Assembly: GCA_015548865.1 (NCBI GenBank)
Contig: JADMXW010000006.1
Coordinates: 186,001 to 250,000 of the forward strand
Reading direction: 5' to 3'
DNA from: Serratia marcescens
GTDB lineage: Bacteria > Pseudomonadota > Gammaproteobacteria > Enterobacterales > Enterobacteriaceae
DNA: 64,000 bases
Shown here: in pieces, positions 1 through 9,464 of the stretch
Numbering within the stretch: the stretch's first letter is position 1
Layout of the letters: the number at the start of each line of letters is the position of its first letter
The notes under the pieces: generated by a model
Databases searched by the model: none
Seen by the model: the letters and a program-made list of their open reading frames with translations, nothing else
Told to the model about the DNA's origin: nothing
Translations under genes and position numbers: made by a program

Positions 1-1217
1 TGATTGCGGATGGTCAACCCGGACACATCGATCAAATTAAACAAATGAATGCCGGTGCAGTGTATCGGCTCATTGACCTGCACGGCCCCATATCCCGTAT
101 TGAGTTGTCAAAACTGGCCCAATTGGCACCAGCGAGTATTACCAAGATTGTGCGAGAATTGATGGAAGCACACTTGGTTAAAGAGACTGAGTATCAGGAC
201 GTGGGCAGCCGTGGTCGCCCTGCTATTGGGTTATTGTTGGATACGGATGCCTGGCACTATCTTTCGGTAAGAATCGGCCGTGAAGAAATCATGTTGGCAC
301 TGCGTGATCTGAGCAACAACCTGATTGTTGAGGACTGCGTTACGTTACCGAGCGAACATCCGCATCCGCTGCTGGATCGCATTTTGCGTGAAATCGACCA
401 ATTTTTCATTCGACACCAGCGTAAACTTGAGCGGTTAACCGCCATCGCTATTACATCACCGGGCATGGTTGATGCTGTTGCAGGTATTATTCATCGCATG
501 CCATTTTATGCGGTAGAAGAGATGGCATTGGGCCCTGCACTCGAGAGCCGTACTGGATTACCCATTTTCCTTCAACACGATATTTATGCCTGGACTATGG
601 CTGAGGCCATGTACGGTGCTGCGCGTGGTTCACAAAACGTGATTCAGATTGTGATTGATCACAATGTCGGTGCCGGTGTCATCACCGGAGGACACCTGCT
701 TCATGCGGGTAGCCGTAACCTAGTTGAAATTGGTCATACTCAGGTCGATCCTTACGGCAAGCGCTGTTACTGTGGAAATAATGGGTGTCTGGAAACCGTC
801 GCGAGCATAGAGAGTATGCTTGAACTGGCACAACAGCGTCTGAGTGGCTCGATGAGTTCATTGCTTAATGGCTCGCCACTCACCGTGGATACTTTATGTG
901 ATGCCGCGATACGAGGCGATCAGTTAGCAAAAGATATTATCAATGGGGTTGGCAGCAACGTAGGCCGTATTGCAGCTATCATGGTGAATTTGTTTAATCC
1001 TGACAAAATTCTGGTTGGTTCTCCCTTAAACAAAGCGGCCAATATTCTCCATCCTGCGATCCTCGATTGTATTCGCCAGCAATCTTTGCCGGCTTATAGC
1101 CACAATATACAAGTGGAATCGACCGCATTTTATAATCAGGGCACGATGCCAGGCGCGGCGTTGGTGAAAGAGGCGTTGTATAACGGTTCACTGCTGGTGA
1201 AACTGTTGCAAGGGTAA
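1..1217 (+). CDS. mlc: Mlc, ROK-family glucose-responsive transcriptional repressor (lacks only its first base)
   Basis: Represses PTS sugar genes and, in E. coli, is released when membrane PtsG sequesters it. The reading frame is open from base 3 (IADGQPGHIDQIKQ), which matches the E. coli Mlc N-terminus. Bases 1-2 (tg) are therefore the last two bases of the start codon, and the gene is complete except for one base; the first internal ATG, at 45, is not the true start. Length is about 405 residues, close to E. coli Mlc (406). An N-terminal winged helix (about residues 30-55) precedes a ROK domain. The zinc-binding cluster, His followed by CYCGNNGC, lies around residues 245-265. bioD2 follows on the same strand, as in E. 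coli. Identity is very likely. Confidence 0.95.
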   Translation, partial: IADGQPGHIDQIKQMNAGAVYRLIDLHGPISRIELSKLAQLAPASITKIVRELMEAHLVKETEYQDVGSRGRPAIGLLLDTDAWHYLSVRIGREEIMLALRDLSNNLIVEDCVTLPSEHPHPLLDRILREIDQFFIRHQRKLERLTAIAITSPGMVDAVAGIIHRMPFYAVEEMALGPALESRTGLPIFLQHDIYAWTMAEAMYGAARGSQNVIQIVIDHNVGAGVITGGHLLHAGSRNLVEIGHTQVDPYGKRCYCGNNGCLETVASIESMLELAQQRLSGSMSSLLNGSPLTVDTLCDAAIRGDQLAKDIINGVGSNVGRIAAIMVNLFNPDKILVGSPLNKAANILHPAILDCIRQQSLPAYSHNIQVESTAFYNQGTMPGAALVKEALYNGSLLVKLLQG

Positions 1218-1366
1218 TCTGGTACAAAAATTTGTAAAACGTTTCATGAATTACAAAACATTGCGCTAACGCAAGCCCTCCCGAGAACACATCACCTAGA
1301 CTTTCACTATTGGAAGCCTTTTGCTGTGTTTTTTCTTTTCAGGTGGGACCTCCGGAGCTTATATCC

Positions 1367-2032
1367 ATGTTAACGCGTCTTTTTGTTACAGGTACTGATA
1401 CTGCCGTGGGAAAAACGGTGGTGTCGCGCGCATTATTGCAGTCGCTTGCACAAAGCGGAAAATCGGTCGTCGGTTATAAGCCAATCGCCAAAGGGTGCGT
1501 CGAGACCGAAGAGGGGCTACGTAATAAAGATGCGTTACTGTTGCAGGAAGCTTCAACGGTGGCGTTGCCCTATGACCATATCAACCCGATTGCACTGCGT
1601 GAGGATGAAATCAGTGCAAGCCAGCATGCAATCGACTATTGTGCCATGACGCAGGGCTTACAGCATCTCTGTGGGATGGCGGACATGGTTGTCGTTGAAG
1701 GCAGTGGCGGTTGGCGGACTTTGATGAATGATTTGCGTCCCTATTCTGAATGGGTTGTACAAGAACAATTGCCCGTAGTCCTGGTGGTTGGGATTAAACT
1801 CGGTTGTATCAGTCACGCCCTTCTGACCGCACAGGCAATTATCAATGATGGTTTGCCTCTGCTAGGGTGGGTAGCGAATCGAATCAATCCCGGGTTAGCA
1901 AATTATGCGGATATTATTACTGCTCTGCGCAAAAAAATCCCAGCCCCCCAGTTAGGGGAATTACCGTATTTGCCCCGAGCTGAACAGCGCGATTTGTCAG
2001 GATATATTGATCTCTCTTCTATCCGTTATTAA
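1367..2032 (+). CDS. bioD2: BioD2-type dethiobiotin synthetase
   Basis: ATP-dependent carboxylase-type enzyme that forms the ureido ring of dethiobiotin from 7,8-diaminopelargonate in biotin synthesis; cytoplasmic. The P-loop GTDTAVGKT is at residues 9-17, and VVEGSGGW is a conserved family segment. The ATG at 1367 is preferred over an upstream in-frame codon at 1310 because ccggag lies about 9 bases before it and the protein then begins directly with the P-loop strand (MLTRLFVTG). Length is 221 residues, slightly shorter than E. coli BioD2/YnfK (about 231). The main bio operon is elsewhere. Location directly after mlc supports the BioD2 rather than BioD1 paralogue; how much it contributes to biotin synthesis cannot be judged here. 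Confidence 0.9.
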   Translation: MLTRLFVTGTDTAVGKTVVSRALLQSLAQSGKSVVGYKPIAKGCVETEEGLRNKDALLLQEASTVALPYDHINPIALREDEISASQHAIDYCAMTQGLQHLCGMADMVVVEGSGGWRTLMNDLRPYSEWVVQEQLPVVLVVGIKLGCISHALLTAQAIINDGLPLLGWVANRINPGLANYADIITALRKKIPAPQLGELPYLPRAEQRDLSGYIDLSSIRY

Positions 2033-2061
2033 CTCTCCTGTTATTAAACCTTACTTTATAT

Positions 2062-2086
2062 TCCCACCCGCACCGTGCGGATGGGA
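2062..2086. terminator. GC-rich hairpin after bioD2
   Basis: The stretch tcccacccgcac...tggga folds into a near-perfect stem 30 bases after the bioD2 stop. There is no clean T-run after it, so it may be an attenuating hairpin rather than a classic intrinsic terminator. Confidence 0.4.
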
Positions 2087-2325
2087 GTAATGTCTATTTA
2101 TTCTCCGCTGCAACAGATAAGATATTTATATAGTCTTTTTGTGGAAGAGTTTTCACTGATAGTTTGATAATTATTTGATTCGTTAACAATCCTTTTAATA
2201 GGTACAGTTTTTATTTGTGGTCAGTATTGTTTAAATAGTGATAACAACAGTGTAATAAAACACATAAAGCATCTTTGTATGACGCTGACTTATTCTCCTT
2301 ACACACCGCGAAGGAAATTATATTT

Positions 2326-3612
2326 ATGCAAGTAAGCAATGAAAGAAAAAATCTACCCCCCATTAATATACCGCCCGTGATGAGTAATTTAACTACGAGG
2401 CAATCACCATCCGTTAACATTGCGCATATAGAAAATACCGCAAGTGAACTACCTGCGGAAATCACTGTTCAGGGTTCTTTACGACGGTTGAGTTCTCATA
2501 GTCAGTTACATATTTCCCATCATCCCAGTGAAAGTTCTGGCGTCGACATAGCATCTGCATCATCTTCTCCCGTGCCTTTGATTTTCCCGCCAGCGGATAT
2601 ACCCATAGACGAAGCGCATAATAATCCACACGTTAGTAATGAATCTCTAACACAACGACTCGCTAGATATAGTAATAATACGGGATCTATACTTAAACGA
2701 AATGCCTTGTCAGTTGCCGTTTCGACGGCAATCCGTGAGTCTATTATGAGTAATACTGTATCTGATTTTTTTACAGAAAATACATCTCATGAAAATCGAG
2801 AAATTATTTCTTATTCATTTATAGCCATTCCACTTACTTTACAAATCTTAGGTCTTATTCGTGATTACTGCAATGGTGGGTTAAATAGAAAGGTTTTTCT
2901 TGCAAGAATTAGCAATATAATATACGTCGCTGCCACCGCAATATGTTTGTGGTACAGTGGTAACCTTGGTGATGCAGCATTATCACAAATGGCTGGATTT
3001 ACCTATGTTTTGTTGAGAGATTTTACTCAATTTTTATATTCACTGACTGATAACACTAGTGGTGATATTTCTTTTACGAATGTTTTAATGTCTTCTGCAG
3101 CATATGCAGGTATTCAAACGGCAGTTAATTACGGTATGGGCGCTTGTTCAAACGATGCTTTGGGCCCTCCTGCGGGAATATTCAGCAGGATGGCAATTAA
3201 TCTGACAGGGGAAACCTTAGATGAATCTATCTATCGAGGATTGAATTCGCTGGATGCGAGAAATCCTCCTTTAGAAGTGAGAGTGGCGCGGCGTCATAAA
3301 AAAAACATAACGGGTAAAACGGTGTTAGACCAGGCCCTAAATACCCTGGCAAGCAGATCAGCTCTTATCAGTTCGGCATATTCAGTGTCGAAAGCCTTGC
3401 CATCTGATCATCCTTTCGCAAGTGAGATCGTTGGGGGAGTCATGGGTGGGGCTTACCCAGGATTTATTTATGCTCATAACCAAACAAAAACGGAACCTAC
3501 ATCGGGAGACATTGAAATGGTTGAGGTGACGGCAGAAGAAAACCCGGAGGAACACGAAAACATCCAAGAAAACGAAAATCAGCTTAGAATACGGCACAAC
3601 ACGATCTCGTAA
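2326..3612 (+). CDS. Unrecognised AT-rich protein with N-terminal polar region and central membrane segments (possible secreted effector)
   Basis: I do not recognise the family. The ATG at 2326 has a good ribosome site (aaggaaa, 8 bases upstream); an in-frame codon at 2275 has none. The 428-residue product has a polar, Ser/Pro/Asn-rich first ~120 residues with no signal peptide. Hydrophobic stretches follow, such as ISYSFIAIPLTLQILGLI and IIYVAATAICLWYSG, then Gly/Ala-rich segments such as VGGVMGGAYPGF, and an acidic Glu/Asn-rich tail. An unstructured Ser/Pro-rich N-terminus before a membrane-active middle is typical of type III effectors or translocators, but this is inference from architecture only. 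No hrp-box (GGAACC...CCAC) was found upstream. The gene is visibly more AT-rich than its neighbours (especially about 2700-3100) and interrupts the conserved order between bioD2 and ynfB, both suggesting transfer. Confidence 0.7.
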   Translation: MQVSNERKNLPPINIPPVMSNLTTRQSPSVNIAHIENTASELPAEITVQGSLRRLSSHSQLHISHHPSESSGVDIASASSSPVPLIFPPADIPIDEAHNNPHVSNESLTQRLARYSNNTGSILKRNALSVAVSTAIRESIMSNTVSDFFTENTSHENREIISYSFIAIPLTLQILGLIRDYCNGGLNRKVFLARISNIIYVAATAICLWYSGNLGDAALSQMAGFTYVLLRDFTQFLYSLTDNTSGDISFTNVLMSSAAYAGIQTAVNYGMGACSNDALGPPAGIFSRMAINLTGETLDESIYRGLNSLDARNPPLEVRVARRHKKNITGKTVLDQALNTLASRSALISSAYSVSKALPSDHPFASEIVGGVMGGAYPGFIYAHNQTKTEPTSGDIEMVEVTAEENPEEHENIQENENQLRIRHNTIS

Positions 3613-3624
3613 ACATAACCACTA

Positions 3625-3645
3625 TGCCTGACGTTGAGTCAGGCA
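3625..3645. terminator. Hairpin between convergent genes
   Basis: TGCCTGAC and GTCAGGCA form a perfect 8-bp stem with a 5-base loop, between the stop of the AT-rich gene (+) and the stop of ynfB (-). It lies in A/T-rich flanks and probably serves both strands. Confidence 0.55.
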
Positions 3646-3662
3646 TTCGTAAAAATTAAAAG

Positions 3663-4013
3663 TCAAGGCGTTACAGTGCGCCCCGTGCGACGGTCCAAAC
3701 AACGATTACTGTTACTTTCCCAGTAAGCATTGACGTTGCTACTGGTATTGCATTTCTCTTGCAGATCGATGGACTTATCGAACTTGTCGAACTCTTTTTC
3801 GGTACGGTTGTTCACTTTGTTACGCAATGAACGGGTGCTATCCCATTGCTCTTTACTCTGACGCGCAGCCTCTTTAGAAAGTGCACTGTCACCCGATTCC
3901 ACAATGATATGGCGAGTATCCGCGAGAGCATTGGTCTGCCATGCACCAGCTAAAACGACAAGTGACAGGGGGAACAACGCACGTCGCAGTAATTTGAGGG
4001 TTTGATGGTTCAT
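3663..4013 (-). CDS. ynfB: YnfB-like periplasmic protein (DUF1283)
   Basis: Small exported protein of unknown function, 116 residues. A signal peptide (about residues 1-31, ending TNALA before DTRHI) precedes a charged mature region with the family hallmarks [19 protein letters not shown] and the C-terminal [12 protein letters not shown]. Two cysteines in the mature part could form a disulfide in the periplasm. It closely resembles E. coli YnfB in length and sequence. It is a monocistronic gene on the minus strand, converging with the AT-rich gene upstream in the window. Confidence 0.88.
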   Translation of the reverse strand: MNHQTLKLLRRALFPLSLVVLAGAWQTNALADTRHIIVESGDSALSKEAARQSKEQWDSTRSLRNKVNNRTEKEFDKFDKSIDLQEKCNTSSNVNAYWESNSNRCLDRRTGRTVTP

Positions 4014-4172
4014 AATTCATCCTGACGAACAGTAGGTAATTACCCGCGGTGTTTCCACAAACGCGCCGATTGCGCGGATGTCGGCATCACAACAGAAACA
4101 CTATAGCATTCTTATTTGCAATAACTCTATAACACCGCGCGCATCTTAGGACACCAGAAAGTATGATTAGTT

Positions 4173-4922
4173 TTATGCGTCACGGTGCACGCTCAATCCG
4201 GCATAAGATTGACTCACTGGCATCATTTCCAATGTATTGATATTGACGTGTGCAGGCAGAGTAGCCACCCAGAATACCGCTTCAGCGACGTCTTCTGCGG
4301 TTAAAGGTTGAGTGTTATCGTAGGTTTTGGATACCTTGTCTTCATTGCCTTTGAACCTGACAGAGGAAAACTCGGTACCGCCAACTAGACCTGGTTCGAT
4401 ATTAGTAACCCGAACATGTGTACCGAACAAGTCAGCGCGTAGCCCTAGGCTGAACTGACGTACAAATGCCTTGGTCGCACCGTAGACGTTGCCGCCGGCA
4501 TAAGGCCAATTGCCCGCGGTAGAGCCGATATTAATCACGTGTCCCTGGTTACGTTTCACCATTTCAGGTAATACCGCGCGGGTCATATAAACCAACCCTT
4601 TATTGTTGGTGTCGATCATTGTTTCCCAATCATCCAACTGGGTATTGTAGGCTGGCTCCAGTCCGAGAGCTAATCCAGCATTGTTAACCAGCACATCAAC
4701 GTCGCGCCATTCAGCGGGCAGGGTGGCAATAGCGTGTTCGACTGATTGGCGGTCGCGCACATCAAAAGTCACGGTATATACCGCCTCTCCCAGTTCAGCT
4801 TTCAGTGCATCCAAGCGGTCCTGGCGTCGACCGCTGGCAATAACACGGTGGCCAGCCTGAATAAATTTGCGTGTAATTGCTGTTCCAAAACCCGCTGTTG
4901 CGCCAGTAACAAAAATAATCAT
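4173..4922 (-). CDS. ydfG: YdfG, NADP-dependent 3-hydroxy acid / L-allo-threonine dehydrogenase (SDR)
   Basis: Classical short-chain dehydrogenase that oxidises L-allo-threonine and other 3-hydroxy acids with NADP; in E. coli the same enzyme reduces malonic semialdehyde in pyrimidine catabolism. The start at 4922 is chosen because gaggac precedes it by about 5 bases and the protein then begins MIIFVTGATAGFG. The upstream in-frame codon at 4946 would add 8 residues not expected in the family. The TGATAGFG cofactor motif is at residues 6-13, NNAGLALG follows, and the catalytic Tyr and Lys are in YGATK near residues 147-151. Length is 249 residues against 248 in E. coli. It is transcribed towards ynfB. 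Confidence 0.92.
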   Translation of the reverse strand: MIIFVTGATAGFGTAITRKFIQAGHRVIASGRRQDRLDALKAELGEAVYTVTFDVRDRQSVEHAIATLPAEWRDVDVLVNNAGLALGLEPAYNTQLDDWETMIDTNNKGLVYMTRAVLPEMVKRNQGHVINIGSTAGNWPYAGGNVYGATKAFVRQFSLGLRADLFGTHVRVTNIEPGLVGGTEFSSVRFKGNEDKVSKTYDNTQPLTAEDVAEAVFWVATLPAHVNINTLEMMPVSQSYAGLSVHRDA

Positions 4923-5038
4923 GTTAGTCCTCACGTCTGATTCCATTATTGCAAACTCGTCATGATGCCTTTCGGGATCATGGCAGAATGTCAGATACTG
5001 CTACCAGCTTACCGGAAAAGGGCATTAGCTTACTACTG

Positions 5039-6256
5039 TTAAGAGAGGGTGTTATCCGCTTCAACCGCCTGGTAGAGGCGCTCCAGAATGTCCGGAAAAG
5101 CGGATTGAACCCGGTTCCAACTTGGAACGAAGGGTTTATCGCCGGGGCTTTCGTTGTATGCATGGCCTGATGCCGTAATCACATCGGAAAATAACTCAAC
5201 CGCAAGCTCTTCACCGTGACGATCGAAAGCAAGCCCATTCATTTTTGCGTCATGTTCAAAGGCGTCGATCATATCCAATGCCGTGCGGTAATAGGTCGCG
5301 CGCAACACACGGAAAGAGTCGGCGGTAATCGCTACACCCTGTATTGCCAGCTTGCGGTAAAGCGCTTTAGTAATGTCCATTGCCATACGCTGCAGGCCAG
5401 AATCCGGGTTATCTTCAGACATAGGCTGATGCTTGTGATCGTAATTATCGGCAATATCGACCTGACAGATGCGGCTGGTTGCTGTACCACGGTGTATTTC
5501 TGACAACACGCCAATTTCTAATCCCCAATCACTCGGGATACGCAAGTTGTTGAGGACATGAGTGCGCATTGCAAACTCCCCTGACAAGGGATAACGGAAA
5601 CTGCGCATGTAATCGAGATAGTCCGAATTCCCATAAACGTTTTGCAATGACTTCAACAATGGAAAAACCAAGAGTCGTCCCACGCGGCCATTAAGTTTTC
5701 GATCGGCAACGCGGGCATAGTAGCCTTTGCAAAAATCGTAGTGAAAGTGCGGATTAGCAACGGGATAGAGTAGGCGGGCCAGCATTTCGCGACTATAAGT
5801 GACAATGTCACAATCATGCAGTGCGATGCAGGCGGTACGACGTGACGCTAACGCATAACCAATGCAGAACCAGACGTTTCGTCCCTTGCCCGGCTCCTCG
5901 GGGGCCAGTGCTTTTTCTGCCAATTCCTCACTGAGGGCTGTGAGGCGTGGACCATCATTCCAAAGAATACGATGTCGTTGCGGCAAACGAGAGAAAAACT
6001 CGGTGGCGTATTCAAATTGTGCACGGTCGGCCCGATCCAGCCCAATAACAATTTCCGTCAGATAGTTAACCTGTGCTAGTTGGTCGATTATGTGGGTTAG
6101 CGCAGGGCCCTCGAGTTCAGAAAATAGTGAGGGTAATATCAACCCCATGCTGTTCTGACCAGAAAAAACCTGTAATTCATACTCCAGTTCATCGGGATTT
6201 CGTCTGGTGAGATTATGAAAATTAGTAACTATCCCATCCTGATAAAATTCACTCAT
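5039..6256 (-). CDS. Glucosyl-3-phosphoglycerate synthase-like glycosyltransferase
   Basis: Family 81-type glycosyltransferase predicted to join glucose from an NDP-glucose donor to 3-phosphoglycerate, the first step of glucosylglycerate synthesis (GpgS activity). The metal/donor-binding DCD triad is at residues 148-150 (IALHDCDIV), in the position of the DxD motif of this family. Length is 405 residues, usual for the bacterial enzymes. The start overlaps the end of the upstream phosphatase gene by 8 bases, so the two are translationally coupled. Alpha-glucosylglycerate is a known osmolyte of soft-rot bacteria (Erwinia chrysanthemi), which fits. An MpgS-like mannosyl specificity cannot be excluded from sequence alone. 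Confidence 0.82.
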   Translation of the reverse strand: MSEFYQDGIVTNFHNLTRRNPDELEYELQVFSGQNSMGLILPSLFSELEGPALTHIIDQLAQVNYLTEIVIGLDRADRAQFEYATEFFSRLPQRHRILWNDGPRLTALSEELAEKALAPEEPGKGRNVWFCIGYALASRRTACIALHDCDIVTYSREMLARLLYPVANPHFHYDFCKGYYARVADRKLNGRVGRLLVFPLLKSLQNVYGNSDYLDYMRSFRYPLSGEFAMRTHVLNNLRIPSDWGLEIGVLSEIHRGTATSRICQVDIADNYDHKHQPMSEDNPDSGLQRMAMDITKALYRKLAIQGVAITADSFRVLRATYYRTALDMIDAFEHDAKMNGLAFDRHGEELAVELFSDVITASGHAYNESPGDKPFVPSWNRVQSAFPDILERLYQAVEADNTLS

Positions 6257-7088
6257 CGCATACCTCGCGTTTATTGTTACTGGAGAGGAAATGGCTTAAA
6301 CCTTCACTCCATCCTGCGGGTCCAGTCTCATGTGTGAAATAGGCCTTGCCTGTATACGAGTCCCCAAGATCGATGTGCTGTTGGCGCTTGCTTTTGATCA
6401 CTACGGCATAATCTGTGCTTCGCAATAACGAAATATCATTGGGGCCATCCCCCAGGCTGATAGTAACGAGCGGAGCACGAGTAACTTGCTGATATTGCTT
6501 ACGTAGCCAGATGGCCGCACTCCCTTTACTAACACCTTTTCCCATCACATGATAGAAACGTCCGCCCTGAGTCAGAGCCAATCCGTGATGCTCCAACTGT
6601 GTTATGAACCGTTCTAATGCATCGCTATCATCAAGCCAAATCAAGGGTTCAGACGCCTGACGTTGGCGTGCATGTTTAGCTTGCGAGAGCGGCAAACCAG
6701 TTAAGATTGCAACCTCTGAATCAGTCAGAGTAGAAAAGCTATCGAAACTAAAATGATTTTCTATACGAAGACGTTCAAGCAGGGCACAGATCTCGACATA
6801 GTCAGATGTAAACCGCTTATAGGGATAATCAGTATGCTTGTACCAGCTTTCTGGAAGTTCAACGCTAGCGCCGTTTTCAGTAATAAATGGACAGTGATCC
6901 AATCCGAGATCTCGCCGAATCTTCGTGACTTCACTGACGGTCTTACTGGTGGTAATGATGACGGGGATATTGTGGTGCTTCAGGCGCTGTAACCAAAGCT
7001 CTGCGGGTTGCCAAGCGTAGGTATCATGATCCAGTAAGGAACCATCCAGATCGCTAAAGATAAGCATATCATCACTCAGATCAGGCAT
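6249..7088 (-). CDS. Mannosyl/glucosyl-3-phosphoglycerate phosphatase (HAD family)
   Basis: HAD-superfamily phosphatase of the MpgP/YedP type, predicted to remove phosphate from the product of the following glycosyltransferase and release glucosylglycerate. The nucleophile motif DLDGS (Asp13, Asp15) and the late acidic motif SLGDGPNDISLL are both present. Ser/Thr motif II is ITTSKT. The start at 7088 is chosen for the gaggag site 7 bases upstream; an in-frame codon at 7151 would add 21 residues without a ribosome site. It is first in the two-gene operon and overlaps the synthase gene by 8 bases. The usual bacterial length (about 270-280) matches at 279 residues. Confidence 0.82.
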   Translation of the reverse strand: MPDLSDDMLIFSDLDGSLLDHDTYAWQPAELWLQRLKHHNIPVIITTSKTVSEVTKIRRDLGLDHCPFITENGASVELPESWYKHTDYPYKRFTSDYVEICALLERLRIENHFSFDSFSTLTDSEVAILTGLPLSQAKHARQRQASEPLIWLDDSDALERFITQLEHHGLALTQGGRFYHVMGKGVSKGSAAIWLRKQYQQVTRAPLVTISLGDGPNDISLLRSTDYAVVIKSKRQQHIDLGDSYTGKAYFTHETGPAGWSEGLSHFLSSNNKREVCDE

Positions 7089-7321
7089 GTCGCATCTCCT
7101 CTCATCAGTACAGGAGTTCATCACTCCGCCAATGTGTTGGAACAGGATCAACCTAAGAAGCTGAGCCTACTGAGCACGTTAATGTGATTTGAGTCACACA
7201 ATAAACTGTATGTACAAATGCGGGATTATGCAACGCCCCCTGGTCTCATGCCCTTTCTTTTAGGAGAAAGTCCTATTACTTCATTTTCCTGAGATAAATG
7301 TTTGCATCATTATCGTTAAAT

Positions 7322-7348
7322 TAAAGTTAAATAATGAGTTGCCGATAG
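7322..7348 (+). promoter_or_regulatory. FliA (sigma-28) flagellar promoter for the chemoreceptor gene
   Basis: TAAAGTTA, an 11-base spacer and GCCGATAG match the sigma-28 consensus TAAAGTTT-N11-GCCGATAA at 14 of 16 positions with exact spacing. It lies 69 bases before the chosen start codon at 7417. It overlaps an upstream in-frame start at 7339, which is therefore ruled out. Confidence 0.85.
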
Positions 7349-7416
7349 ACTACACAAAGGGAGTTCGTCGCAATGGAATGTTGATTATGCGTAGGATCAA
7401 CACCAGGAGAGCCATA

Positions 7417-9390
7417 ATGGCCATACCCGCTATAAATAAAAAAACAATGAGTACCCGCGCGCAAATGTTGCTAACTGGCGCGTTGACTATCGCTCTCGGT
7501 TTCGCTGTGACGATTGGTGTTCTTAGCTGGCAGTCCAGTCGTGAACAAAAATTTCTTGCTGAAAGTTACTTACAACAGATCGCACAAAGTGAGGCGCTGA
7601 AAATTCAGCAAGAACTTAACTATGCGCGCGATGTTGCCCATAACCTTGGACACAGCCTGATAGCGCTTCCTGCAGCAGGTGTACATGATCGTGCGGTTGT
7701 CGACAAACTGATGGAACAAGCTTTACGCGATAATCCTGATTATCTCTCTATTTCAGTGATTTTCGAACAAGATGCATTTGATGGCCGTGATGCTGAATTT
7801 GCCTCTCAACCAGGCCAGGCACCCAATGGGCGTTATGCCTGGTTTGTCGATCGCGATCAAGCAGGCTCGTTTAATATGCATCCGCTTTTATCCTACTTGA
7901 CGCCAGGCCAAGGGGATTACTATCTGCTCCCGCAAAAAAGTCAAAAAGATACCCTGATTGAACCCTATTCATATGCCTATAACGGTGTCCCGACGTTGCT
8001 GACGTCCGTCGCTGCTCCCATTGTTTCGCAGGGCAAGATGTGGGGCGTGGTGACGTCTGATATCTCTCTTGCTTCGTTACAACAGCGGATTAACCAGATC
8101 AAACCCTGGGAAGGCGTTGGCTATGCAATGCTGCTTTCCAGTGCAGGCAAAGTCATTTCTTATCCGGATAAAATGCAAACCAGTAAACCCTGGCAAGGTG
8201 AAACTGACAATTACACGCCAGCAGTTCTACAACATCATGATGCTATTCTCGGTGAGCAGGCGTTAGTAACGTGGCAGCCGATCAGCATTGGTAACAGTAC
8301 TGACAAATGGTATCTGGGCGTGGTCGCACCAGTTGATGCTGTGATGGCGGCATCGGAGCGTCAATTAAGAAATGCATTGATATTAATGGTGATCAGTATT
8401 CTTTTTGTCAGTGTGTTACTGGGTATGGTGTTTAGTCGTAAAGTCCTCAAACCTCTTGGTGGTGAACCGCTTGAGGCGGCAACCATTGCATTAGCTGTTG
8501 CCGAAGGGCAGTTGAGCAATAATATTTCGGTTCAACCTAACGATCGCAAAAGCCTGTTTTATGCCCTTAACACCATGCAAACACAGTTACGACACGTTGT
8601 GAGCCAAATTAAAGATGCCAGCAGTGCGGTACGCCAGGGTGCGGCAGAAATAGCCAGTGGCAACATCGATCTGGCTTCACGCACAGAGCAGCAAGCCGCC
8701 GCGTTGGAACAGACCGCTGCCAGCATGGAGCAGATTACGGCCACAGTAAAACACAATGCCAACAATGCACATCAGGCAACAGCATTGACAGAAAATGCCA
8801 CAAGAATAGCCCTTAAAGGGGAAGCACTGGTGAGTCAAGTGGTGAAAACCATGGCTGAAATCGATGAAAGCGCAAAAAAAATCGGTGATATTACCTCCAT
8901 GATCAACAGCATAGCATTCCAGACCAATATTCTGGCATTGAACGCAGCGGTTGAAGCCGCGCGAGCGGGAGAACAGGGAAGGGGATTTGCCGTTGTGGCC
9001 TCTGAGGTGCGTAATCTGGCACAACGTAGTGCCAGTGCGGTGAAAGATATTGCTACCCTGATTGAAGAGTCCAGCCAGCGCGTTGGAAGTGGCGTTCAGC
9101 TTGTCAATGATGCAGGTAAAACAATGCAGGAAATGACGCATGCTGTAAACTCGGTGCAAAGTATTATTGGTGAAATTGCTACCGCATCAGATGAGCAAGC
9201 GAAAGGTATAAGTCAGGTAAGCATCGCAGTGAATGAAATGGACGGTGTCACCCAGCAAAACTCTGCCTTGGTACAAGAGATGTCTGCAGCAGCCAGTTCG
9301 CTTGAGGAGCAATCCATGTTGCTGGCGCAAACCATCGAACATTTCCGTTTGGAAACAGAATCAACGCTCGTACTCCCTGGCACACGCTAA
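7417..9390 (+). CDS. Methyl-accepting chemotaxis protein with periplasmic dCache-type sensor
   Basis: Inner-membrane chemoreceptor, 657 residues. A first membrane helix (about 14-34) and a periplasmic sensor of about 280 residues precede a second helix (about 318-339). A HAMP region and the long cytoplasmic signalling coiled coil follow. The CheA/CheW-binding hairpin tip ([20 protein letters not shown]) lies near residues 499-520. The C-terminus (TLVLPGTR) lacks the NWETF-type CheR-docking pentapeptide, so methylation would depend on other receptors. The start at 7417 follows aggaga by 6 bases and lies below the FliA promoter. The sensor length suits a double-Cache fold (often amino acids or organic acids), but no ligand can be named. 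It is the only chemotaxis gene in the window. Confidence 0.93.
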   Translation: MAIPAINKKTMSTRAQMLLTGALTIALGFAVTIGVLSWQSSREQKFLAESYLQQIAQSEALKIQQELNYARDVAHNLGHSLIALPAAGVHDRAVVDKLMEQALRDNPDYLSISVIFEQDAFDGRDAEFASQPGQAPNGRYAWFVDRDQAGSFNMHPLLSYLTPGQGDYYLLPQKSQKDTLIEPYSYAYNGVPTLLTSVAAPIVSQGKMWGVVTSDISLASLQQRINQIKPWEGVGYAMLLSSAGKVISYPDKMQTSKPWQGETDNYTPAVLQHHDAILGEQALVTWQPISIGNSTDKWYLGVVAPVDAVMAASERQLRNALILMVISILFVSVLLGMVFSRKVLKPLGGEPLEAATIALAVAEGQLSNNISVQPNDRKSLFYALNTMQTQLRHVVSQIKDASSAVRQGAAEIASGNIDLASRTEQQAAALEQTAASMEQITATVKHNANNAHQATALTENATRIALKGEALVSQVVKTMAEIDESAKKIGDITSMINSIAFQTNILALNAAVEAARAGEQGRGFAVVASEVRNLAQRSASAVKDIATLIEESSQRVGSGVQLVNDAGKTMQEMTHAVNSVQSIIGEIATASDEQAKGISQVSIAVNEMDGVTQQNSALVQEMSAAASSLEEQSMLLAQTIEHFRLETESTLVLPGTR

Positions 9391-9416
9391 GCCTATTGAC
9401 CATAAGTACATAAATG

Positions 9417-9451
9417 ACGGTATCCTCCTTTTATTTTGAGGATGATACCGT
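9417..9451. terminator. Hairpin between the chemoreceptor gene and yjbD
   Basis: acggtatcctcc pairs with aggatgataccgt around a T-rich loop, in the 74-bp gap between two convergent genes. A run of Ts in the loop rather than after the stem makes it an imperfect terminator. Confidence 0.4.
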
Positions 9452-9464
9452 TACCGCAAGCCTT

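Noticed and set aside
2033-2325. Search for an hrp-box or other virulence promoter before the AT-rich gene
   Set aside because: No GGAACC-N15/16-CCAC-type match was found, so type III regulation is not supported by the sequence.
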